A stretch of 37,006 bases of DNA, taken from positions 1 to 37,006 of the forward strand of contig CANQIN010000006.1 in assembly GCA_947623995.1 (NCBI GenBank), in the 5' to 3' direction. Below the pieces are notes generated by a model that saw nothing but the letters and a program-made list of their open reading frames with translations, made no database searches and was not told the DNA's origin. Below, in pieces: positions 30,188-37,006 of the stretch. Source of the DNA: an uncultured Bacilli bacterium (GTDB lineage Bacteria > Bacillota_I > Bacilli_A > RF39 > UBA660). How positions within the stretch are numbered: the first letter of the stretch is position 1; the number at the start of each line of letters is the position of its first letter. Position numbers and translations under genes: made by a program.

Positions 30188-33100
30188 ATGAAAAAATATT
30201 TGAAGATTATTGTTTTAGTGGTTATTGTTGGTCTTTTTAGCAATAAAAATTATGTTGATAATAATAAATATTTTATATCCACTCCTAATTATTTGGCGAA
30301 TAGTAATATAAATAAAGATTATCTATATTTATCAGATCTTAATTATGTAAATGAGCTAACTTATGTTAAACAAGGGTTTTATTTAAGACTTGATAAAAAT
30401 AGTTCAAGTGGTTTAATTACGGTTAATATTGATGGTAAGAAAAAAAGTTTTATTAAAGGTATATCTGCTTGGGCTACTTCTAATATTGTTTATGATTTAC
30501 AAGATTATGATTATGATTATTTTACAGCTTATTTAGGTGTTGATGCTAAAGAAATAAGTACTTACTATAATAGTGGGGTAACATTTAAAATATCTACTTC
30601 TAATGATGGTGAAAATTGGAATGATGTGTTAACAACTAATACCTTAAAAGGTTTTGATAATGCATACTATGCTAAAGTAAATATTAAAGGACAAAGATAT
30701 TTAAAATTATATGCTTATGAAAATGGTAATTCTTGGTATAGCCATTGGTATGATGATGCCGTTTATGCTAATGCTAAATTAATTAAGGAAGATTATGAAG
30801 AAAAAGATAAAGATATTCCATATCTTAAAACCGTAGAAGAATATGATGAAATAATTAAAAAAGAACCTACTAATAATTTAATGATTTTACAAAGACAGTT
30901 AGTTAGTAGGGTTGGTTATGATATTTTGAAGTCTTTAATTAATTATAGTGAAGATTATGAAAATATTATTAAATGGTTATTTAATGATGAACATATTTTA
31001 GAATTATATTTATTAGGGGGAGAACCTGATGGTAACTATGTTTCTTCTTTTAAAATTTTAAATGAATTATATCATGAATATCAAAGTGATTTAGAAGGAG
31101 AAAATAAAGAGCTTTATGAAAAAATGATGATTAGTTTATCATTAACGCATTCAGCAAGTGTTGGACTATGGGTTACAGGTGCTCCAGAAAATGAGTTTGA
31201 CCCAAATGGCTCAAGAGCTATAAAACGTTATGAAATATATAAATATTTATATGAGAATAATTTATTAGAAAATAAAATCTTTGAAAATTTAAGTGTTGAA
31301 GAAATGCGTTTTGTTATGAACAATATTATTGATGATGAAGAGATTATTTGGTTAAATAGTTATACTAAAGAAACTGATAAATATAATCCTTATAATTTTA
31401 TAACTTATCGTTTTGGATATGATTATAATAAAGATGATTATTATGATTATACTAAGTATAAATTATGGGATGAAAAATATCATTTAAGTAAATTTAAAAT
31501 TACTAATCAAAAAGATCATCCTAAATTATGGCAAGTATTTGAAGAAGGAGCTGTATGTGGTGGTATTTCTAAGACTGGTTCAAATATTAAAGGGGTGTAT
31601 GGTATCCCATCAAGTGTTATTTCGCAACCAGGACATGCGGCATATATTTATTTAACTTTAGATGAAAATGGTAATAAGATTTGGGATTTATATAATAATG
31701 TTTCTGGCTGGGCAATGTCTGGTAAAACGGAAAAATTAAGTGTTAGAATGCCTAATGGTTGGGGTAGTGGTGATTATGCTGGTACTTATCCGGCTAGTTA
31801 TATATTACTATCACAAGCTGCTTTAAATAATTATGAAGATTATCTATCTTCAGAAAAAAAGTTAATGTTAGCGAATGTTTATCATGGAAATTTTGCTAAG
31901 CAAGAAGAAATTTATAATGAAGCATTAGATATTCAAAATATTAATTTTGATGCTTGGTTAGGTTTAATAAATTTATATGAAGAAAATAATGTAGGTGAAG
32001 ATAAGTATTTAGAACTTGCAACAAGAATTGCTAATAACTTAACATATTATCCACTTCCAATGCATGACTTATTAGTAAAATTAGAAAAACATTTTAAAAG
32101 TTCAACAAATATTGGTAAATATACAACTTTAATTAATGGAGCTTTAACAAAAGCTAGTAATGCTACTAAAGAAAATGTTTTACAACCAGAACCTACTAAA
32201 ACTGTGGCTAATTATTTATTATCTAATAATGATACGGAACTAGCTAAATTCTCATTTAGTGGAGAAGATGCTAATAAAATTGTTTTAAGTGAAAGATTTA
32301 ATGATACTGAAGTAGTTTGGGAATATAATCTTACTAGTAGTGATAAAGAAAGTGATTGGCATCGTACTAGTGGAAAGAAACACTTATTAACAAATGAAGA
32401 ATTAAGTCTAATTCATCCTGATACTGATATTAAAGTTAGAATAGTTGGAGCTTTAGATAATGTTTATAATATTAATATTGATAAAGCTCTTATGCCTAAT
32501 ATTTATAGTAATGATTTAGAAAATAAAATTTATAATCTAAATAATATGATGGAATGGCAAGAAGAAGAGGGTAATTGGATTGATTTTAGTGATGAAGAAC
32601 CTGATTTAACTGGTAATAAAATTATTAATATTAGAGTAAAAAGTCATGATAATAAAATTAGTAGTGATATTGTTAAATTAGAATTTACTGATAATGAAGA
32701 TGAAAATAATAATTATATTCCAATTAATCGTTTGAGTATTGATGAAGTATCTTCTGAAGAATTAGTAAGAGAAGATAATAAAGCTTTAAATGCTTTAGAT
32801 GGTAATACTAAAACCATGTGGCATACTTCTTGGGATGGAAGTGATAAAGAAAAATATATGATTATTAAACTAGATAAAAAAGCCTTTATTTCTAGTTTAG
32901 AATATGTGCCAAGACAAGAAGGATTAAATGGGGTAGTTAAAAAAGTTCAAGTTGCAGTTAGTATGGATAAAGAAAATTGGGATGTTGTTTGTGAAGAAGA
33001 TTGGAATTTAGATACTACAACTAAAACAATTAGTTTAAATTCTGATAAACCAGCTTTATATGTAAAAATTGTTGGTTTAGAAACTGAAGGAGAATACATG

Positions 33101-34009
33101 TCTGCTTCAATGATCAATCTTTTTGAAGATGTTACCAAAATAACGGCACCAATAGCAAGTATTAATTATAATCATTCATATTTAACTAATAAAGATGTTA
33201 CAGCTACTCTTGTAAATCCATCTAAAAACATTACTATAACTAATAATAATGGTAATAATACTTATACCTTTACTGAAAATGGCGAATTTACCTTTAATTA
33301 TGTTGATGATTATGGTAACACGGGAACAACAATTGCTAAAGTTGATTGGATAGATAAAACAGTAGATGCTAATGTTGATTATGAAAAAGTAGAAAATAGT
33401 GAAGTTGTAAAAGCTATTTTAAAAAGCGATGAAGCAATTACGGTTTTAAATAATGATGGATTAGATACTCATTTATTCACGGAGAATGGTGAATTTACTT
33501 TTAAATATCAAGATGAAGTTGGAAATATAGGTACAACAACTGCTAAAGTTGATTGGCTAAAAACTGAAATACAGACTAGAGAAGTTGTAGAAAAAGAAGA
33601 AATTGATGAAAATATTATTGTTGATGATGAAGTTAATGAAAAAGAAAATGATAATGAACAAGATAAAAAAATAGTTGAAGAAGAACAAGAAGAGGCTAGT
33701 GAACAACCAAACTTTGAAATTAAAACTGATTATGTTGAACAAAATAATTCATCTAGTAATGAAGAAATAAATACTATTGATAATAATGAAGGATTAACTA
33801 TTGAAGCTGACAATCAAAATAAAGAAGAACAAGAAGAAACTTCAACAGATAAAGAACAAGAAATTAAACAGAATAATGAAGAAGCCAAAAATAATATTAA
33901 TGAATCTAATGAAAATAAAGCGAGTGTTTCGTTAACGCCTTTAATTATTGGTGGTTCTGTAGCAGTATTAGGAATTGGTATATTTGCTTGTTTAAAATTT
34001 AGAAAATAA
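30188..34009 (+). CDS. large surface protein: NPCBM-like, transglutaminase-like, F5/8C-like and Ig-like domains
   Basis: 1273 residues, exported. Signal peptide at 1-20. Residues about 45-195 resemble an NPCBM carbohydrate-binding module (YDLQDYDYDYFTAYLGVDA; FKISTSNDGENWNDVL; YLKLYAYENGNSWYSHW). Residues about 250-560 hold a transglutaminase-like cysteine domain with a visible triad: Cys457 (GAVCGGISKTG), His483 (QPGHAAYIYL) and Asp500 (WDLYNN). Residues about 850-980 resemble an F5/8 type C (discoidin) module (ALNALDGNTKTMWHTSWDG; VQVAVSMDKENWDVV). Two similar Ig-like repeats follow, each with FTENGEFTF and IGTT/TGTT-AKVDW. A long Glu/Asn-rich stalk leads to a C-terminal TM segment (LIIGGSVAVLGIGIFACL) and FRK. 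No LPXTG is seen, so it is probably membrane-anchored. TAAGGAG precedes the ATG. A glycan-bound wall-modifying or adhesive enzyme is likely; substrate unknown. Confidence 0.72.
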   Translation: MKKYLKIIVLVVIVGLFSNKNYVDNNKYFISTPNYLANSNINKDYLYLSDLNYVNELTYVKQGFYLRLDKNSSSGLITVNIDGKKKSFIKGISAWATSNIVYDLQDYDYDYFTAYLGVDAKEISTYYNSGVTFKISTSNDGENWNDVLTTNTLKGFDNAYYAKVNIKGQRYLKLYAYENGNSWYSHWYDDAVYANAKLIKEDYEEKDKDIPYLKTVEEYDEIIKKEPTNNLMILQRQLVSRVGYDILKSLINYSEDYENIIKWLFNDEHILELYLLGGEPDGNYVSSFKILNELYHEYQSDLEGENKELYEKMMISLSLTHSASVGLWVTGAPENEFDPNGSRAIKRYEIYKYLYENNLLENKIFENLSVEEMRFVMNNIIDDEEIIWLNSYTKETDKYNPYNFITYRFGYDYNKDDYYDYTKYKLWDEKYHLSKFKITNQKDHPKLWQVFEEGAVCGGISKTGSNIKGVYGIPSSVISQPGHAAYIYLTLDENGNKIWDLYNNVSGWAMSGKTEKLSVRMPNGWGSGDYAGTYPASYILLSQAALNNYEDYLSSEKKLMLANVYHGNFAKQEEIYNEALDIQNINFDAWLGLINLYEENNVGEDKYLELATRIANNLTYYPLPMHDLLVKLEKHFKSSTNIGKYTTLINGALTKASNATKENVLQPEPTKTVANYLLSNNDTELAKFSFSGEDANKIVLSERFNDTEVVWEYNLTSSDKESDWHRTSGKKHLLTNEELSLIHPDTDIKVRIVGALDNVYNINIDKALMPNIYSNDLENKIYNLNNMMEWQEEEGNWIDFSDEEPDLTGNKIINIRVKSHDNKISSDIVKLEFTDNEDENNNYIPINRLSIDEVSSEELVREDNKALNALDGNTKTMWHTSWDGSDKEKYMIIKLDKKAFISSLEYVPRQEGLNGVVKKVQVAVSMDKENWDVVCEEDWNLDTTTKTISLNSDKPALYVKIVGLETEGEYMSASMINLFEDVTKITAPIASINYNHSYLTNKDVTATLVNPSKNITITNNNGNNTYTFTENGEFTFNYVDDYGNTGTTIAKVDWIDKTVDANVDYEKVENSEVVKAILKSDEAITVLNNDGLDTHLFTENGEFTFKYQDEVGNIGTTTAKVDWLKTEIQTREVVEKEEIDENIIVDDEVNEKENDNEQDKKIVEEEQEEASEQPNFEIKTDYVEQNNSSSNEEINTIDNNEGLTIEADNQNKEEQEETSTDKEQEIKQNNEEAKNNINESNENKASVSLTPLIIGGSVAVLGIGIFACLKFRK

Positions 34010-34041
34010 AAAATTGGTACATATAAATGTATCAATTTTTT
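34008..34041 (+). terminator. intrinsic terminator
   Basis: Fifteen-base stem (34008-34022 with 34027-34041) with one G-U pair and a four-base loop, overlapping the stop codon of the large surface-protein gene and ending in T residues. Confidence 0.8.
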
Positions 34042-34097
34042 ATTTAATTAATGTAAAATTTGTGTAAAGTGGTGTTTAAACATTAAAGTTATTATTA

Positions 34098-34103
34098 TAT
34101 ACT
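34098..34103 (+). promoter_or_regulatory. possible -10 element for the AMP-binding gene
   Basis: TATACT with a weak TTAAAC-like -35 sixteen bases upstream, 25 bases before the GTG start. Confidence 0.35.
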
Positions 34104-34128
34104 TAAGATGTAATAGGGAGGTTTTAAA

Positions 34129-35934
34129 GTGGAAAAACAAGATTTAATATTATTAAAAGAAAAATTAAATAAATTAAATGAAAAAGAAAAAGACTTAAGA
34201 GATATTTATTTAAAAAAAATATCAAATGGGGATATTTTAGGCCCTATGACAGGATATCCTAGTATTGATAAACCAGCACTTGCGTTTTATGACGATAAAT
34301 ATATAACAGCACAAATGCCTAATATGACTGCAACTGAATTTTTGAAAAAAATGAATGAAAAAAATATGAATTTGCCTGCTATTGATTGTAGTGATGGGAT
34401 TATAACTTATCAGGATTTATTTGAGATGATTGATAAAACAGCTAAATCTTTGTATCAAATAGGTGCAAAAAAAGGAAAAATTATTGTTGGAATGTTGCCA
34501 TCTGATACGGCTCATGAAGTATATTTATTGTATGGGGCGTGTTCTTCTGGAAGTGCAGTATCATTTACAATACCAAATACACCTATTAATACTTTATGCT
34601 CTACAATAAACAATTTACCAACCGATTATTTTTTTGTATCTAATGATTACTTCACTTTAGAAATGGAAGAAATCATATATAAAAATACACATATTAAAAA
34701 TATTATTAATGTTAGTTCAAATCCAAATCTTACTAATGATAAAAGAACGATTAGTTGGACTGAATTTTTAAGTAAAGGAAATAATTTTGAATTACCACAA
34801 ATTAATCGTTCCCCAAAAGATTTATTATTTATTTCTAAAACTGGAGGTTCTTCCACTGGTGAACCTAAAAACGTTATGTTAAATGATAATGATTTTAATA
34901 TTATGGTTCATCAATTATTAAATTCTGATTTAGATTATAGTGTAGGAGATAAATGGTTAAGAATATGGTCTTTATTTTCAGCTTCTGCCGCTATATCAAG
35001 TAGTCATTTAGCATTATGTGCTGGAATGGTGAATGTTTTAAGAAAAATGCCTGAGCCCCAAAATTTTGCTAAGTTATTTATGGAAGAAAAACCTAATCAT
35101 TTATGTTTAGTATCAGCTTTAATAGATTTATTAATATATAGTGGATTAACTAAAGATGACATTAAGAGCTTTATTAAAACCGCTGGAATTGGTGGAGAAA
35201 GTATTACTCCTCAATTTGAAAAAAGAGCAAAAGAATTTTTGCCAACTTATTTAGGCTATGGTTATGGATGTACGGAAAATTCTTCATCTGCTGTAATGCG
35301 AATGAATAAAGAAACCGCAATTTCTGGAACAATAGGCATTCCGTTAGTTAAAACAACTGTTGGTATTTTTAATCCTGATACTTTAGAAGAATTATCATAT
35401 AATGAAGAAGGGGAAATATGTATTAAATCCTATACTCAAATGATAGGATATTATAATGATCAAAAATTAACAAAAGAAGTATTAAAACAACATCAAGATG
35501 GCTCAACTTGGATACATACAGGAGATTTAGGAATAATTAATGAAAAAGGATTTGTTTCAGTTACAGGAAGAATAAAAAGATTTATTTTTGTTTATACAGG
35601 CGAGAAAGTATATCCAGTTGTCTTAGAAAATATCATTTCAGAAGTACCAGGTGTAATCAAAGTTTCAGTAGTTAGTGCTCCAGATAAAAATCATGATGAA
35701 TATTTTGTTCCAACTGCATGCATTGTTGTAGATAAAAAATATAATACTGAAGATGTAAGAAAAAAAGTTATAGAGGCATGTCGTAATAAACTACCAAATT
35801 ATGCTTTTCCACAGGATATAATTATAAAAGAAGATTTACCATATTTAGCAAGTGGGAAGCCTAATTTGAAAAAAATGGAGAGTGATATTGCAAGAGGTAT
35901 GGAATTGGCTAAAAAAATACAAATTAAATTATAG
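34129..35934 (+). CDS. AMP-binding adenylate-forming enzyme (acyl-CoA synthetase-like)
   Basis: 601-residue cytoplasmic ANL-superfamily enzyme that activates a carboxylate with ATP to an acyl-adenylate. Core motifs seen: A3 P-loop KTGGSSTGEPKN, A5 YGYGCTENS, A7 WIHTGDLG, A8 hinge GRIKRFIFVYTGEKVYP and the A10 lysine in LASGKPNLKK. Residues 1-60 form an extra helical N-terminal part. Start is GTG with GGGAGG about eight bases upstream. No carrier protein, thioesterase or condensation gene is adjacent, so it is unclear whether the acceptor is CoA or a carrier protein. It resembles acyl-CoA and nonribosomal-type activating enzymes equally; substrate cannot be read by eye. It seems to be a single-gene transcript, with a terminator before it. 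Confidence 0.82.
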   Translation: MEKQDLILLKEKLNKLNEKEKDLRDIYLKKISNGDILGPMTGYPSIDKPALAFYDDKYITAQMPNMTATEFLKKMNEKNMNLPAIDCSDGIITYQDLFEMIDKTAKSLYQIGAKKGKIIVGMLPSDTAHEVYLLYGACSSGSAVSFTIPNTPINTLCSTINNLPTDYFFVSNDYFTLEMEEIIYKNTHIKNIINVSSNPNLTNDKRTISWTEFLSKGNNFELPQINRSPKDLLFISKTGGSSTGEPKNVMLNDNDFNIMVHQLLNSDLDYSVGDKWLRIWSLFSASAAISSSHLALCAGMVNVLRKMPEPQNFAKLFMEEKPNHLCLVSALIDLLIYSGLTKDDIKSFIKTAGIGGESITPQFEKRAKEFLPTYLGYGYGCTENSSSAVMRMNKETAISGTIGIPLVKTTVGIFNPDTLEELSYNEEGEICIKSYTQMIGYYNDQKLTKEVLKQHQDGSTWIHTGDLGIINEKGFVSVTGRIKRFIFVYTGEKVYPVVLENIISEVPGVIKVSVVSAPDKNHDEYFVPTACIVVDKKYNTEDVRKKVIEACRNKLPNYAFPQDIIIKEDLPYLASGKPNLKKMESDIARGMELAKKIQIKL

Positions 35935-36007
35935 AAGAATAAATTAGTTCTAATTGCAATTTCTTTTACATAGATGATAAGAAATTATTTGTTTATTAAA
36001 AAAAAAC

Positions 36008-36036
36008 TTTATACATTTTTAAATATTTGTTACAAT
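36008..36036 (+). promoter_or_regulatory. promoter for the histidine kinase gene
   Basis: TTTATA (36008-36013), 17-bp spacer and TACAAT (36031-36036) preceded by TGT, an extended -10. The transcript would begin only about 10 bases before the ATG. Confidence 0.5.
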
Positions 36037-36053
36037 TACTATAGGGTGATTAT

Positions 36054-37006
36054 ATGAATATGGATGATTTAAGACTTATTTCTATAACAGTAAATATTGT
36101 TTCAATGTTATTATGTATATTACTAGCATGCTTATATTTTCCTAAAAAAAGAATATTAACGAAAGAAAATAGCATATATAGTGCTTTATTAATAAGTAAT
36201 ATTATTTCATTGATTGGCGAATTATTCTTTTATTTAAATGCATATAGTGGCAATGAAACTATAATAACTTTTTCAGAAAAATTATATTATTCTTTTAATA
36301 GTATTTGGATTTTTCTTCATACTGTTTATATTTTAGTTATTATTAAAAATGATGTTAAAGCTAAATTTTTTAACTTGAAATTTTTAACTAAGAAATGGTT
36401 AGTAACTATTTCATTGCTTTTTATTCCAATTTTGATTTTTATATTACCTATACAACATAAATTTGATAATGGTAAACTAGCTGGTTCTTTTGGTGCTGGA
36501 AGTAGTTTTATGTATTTTTGGTGTATTTTGTTAGTTTTGTTAGATGTAATACTAGTTATAATTTATTTTAAAAAAATAAAAAAATCAAAGGCTATCCCAC
36601 TTATGATTTTTGTTTTACTTTTATTTATTGAAATGTTTTTAGGAGTATTTGGAATAAATTTATTATTAATTACTTTTCCAATGACAATAGTTTCATTTAT
36701 TATGTATTTTACAATTGAAAATCCTGATATTAAAATGATTGAACAACTTAATATGGCTAAAGACCAAGCTGAAAAAGCTAATCGGGCTAAAACTGATTTC
36801 TTATCAAATATGTCACATGAAATAAGAACCCCACTAAATGCAATTGTTGGTTTTAGTGAATGTTTATTAGATAATAAAGATTTGGATAGTGATGCTAAAG
36901 GTTTTGCTAATGATATTGTAGATGCTTCACATAATTTATTAGAGATTGTTAATGGAATATTAGATATATCTAAAATTGAAGCAAATAAAATGGAAATAAT
37001 TTTGAA
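36054..37006 (+). CDS. sensor histidine kinase, 5' part only
   Basis: The frame is open from the ATG to the window end (317 codons), so the gene is cut by the window border. The N-terminal 215 residues form about seven hydrophobic segments, with a Lys-rich start of one loop ([12 protein letters not shown]), suggesting a 7TM-type membrane sensor. After [13 protein letters not shown], a short coiled linker ([14 protein letters not shown]) leads to the dimerisation domain with H-box [19 protein letters not shown] (phospho-acceptor His255) and the second helix ending [12 protein letters not shown]. The ATPase domain and any response regulator lie beyond the window. AGGGTGA stands seven bases before the ATG. 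Confidence 0.88.
   Translation, partial: MNMDDLRLISITVNIVSMLLCILLACLYFPKKRILTKENSIYSALLISNIISLIGELFFYLNAYSGNETIITFSEKLYYSFNSIWIFLHTVYILVIIKNDVKAKFFNLKFLTKKWLVTISLLFIPILIFILPIQHKFDNGKLAGSFGAGSSFMYFWCILLVLLDVILVIIYFKKIKKSKAIPLMIFVLLLFIEMFLGVFGINLLLITFPMTIVSFIMYFTIENPDIKMIEQLNMAKDQAEKANRAKTDFLSNMSHEIRTPLNAIVGFSECLLDNKDLDSDAKGFANDIVDASHNLLEIVNGILDISKIEANKMEIIL

Noticed and set aside
33700-34009. LPXTG sortase signal at the end of the large surface protein
   Set aside because: The C-terminus has a hydrophobic segment and basic tail, but no LPXTG-like motif in the preceding residues.
35935-36007. Possible terminator after the AMP-binding gene (AATTAG...CTAATT)
   Set aside because: The loop would be only two bases and no clean T tract follows.
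1-37006. CRISPR array, insertion sequence, rRNA or riboswitch
   Set aside because: No regularly spaced repeats, transposase frame, rRNA signature or known riboswitch core was seen on reading through the window.

Overview
The window is very AT-rich chromosomal DNA from a low-GC Bacillota-type bacterium. TTA, AAA, GAA and AAT codons dominate, ribosome-binding sites are strong AGGAGG-like, promoters are sigma-A type (TTGACA-17-TATAAT) and intrinsic hairpin terminators are common. TGA is used as a real stop by several genes and Trp is read from TGG, so the code is the standard bacterial one and not the Mycoplasma code. Gene content (engB, a GluRS variant, a YfmF/YfmH pair, a GerM-like protein, exported proteins of DUF6273-like type) suggests an uncultured gut Bacilli lineage of the RF39/Erysipelotrichia kind. 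That placement is inference; no rRNA is present.

Region 1 (1-11400) is the most notable part: a type IV secretion-like locus. Seven consecutive non-housekeeping proteins carry the same module of two hydrophobic segments, a basic loop between them and flanking Cys residues, resembling VirB2/TrbC-type pilins. Four of these are small pilin-like proteins, one has a large extracellular N-terminal region, and two are fused to cell-wall hydrolases (zinc amidase; NlpC/P60). They are followed by a VirB6/TrbL-like polytopic protein with a long Ala-rich coiled tail, a PrgI/VirB3-like protein, and a VirB4 ATPase split into two translationally coupled genes. No relaxase or VirD4 coupling protein is in the window, and the ribosome-assembly GTPase gene engB lies inside the array. 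This suggests a resident chromosomal machine rather than a typical conjugative element.

Region 2 (11400-19630) has gltX with a DUF4186 gene, then two parallel three-gene sets (small membrane protein, DUF1292-like protein, DUF6273-like exported protein) on either side of a convergent phosphomannomutase gene. The first exported-protein gene lies between two 57-bp direct repeats, one of which is the 3' end of the phosphomannomutase gene. The second is interrupted by an in-frame TGA at a position where its paralogue has Trp.

Region 3 (19630-26310) encodes a heterodimeric ABC exporter and a YfmF/YfmH-like M16 peptidase pair. Region 4 (26310-27390) holds a tRNA-Ala(UGC) whose 3' end and terminator arm are repeated about 800 bp downstream around an orphan gene, which looks like a small integrated cassette. 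Region 5 (27390-37006) has an unknown protein, a GerM-like lipidless membrane protein on the minus strand, two small exported proteins, a 1273-residue surface protein (NPCBM-like, transglutaminase-like, F5/8C-like, Ig-like repeats, C-terminal membrane anchor), an AMP-binding adenylate-forming enzyme, and the 5' part of a sensor histidine kinase running off the window.
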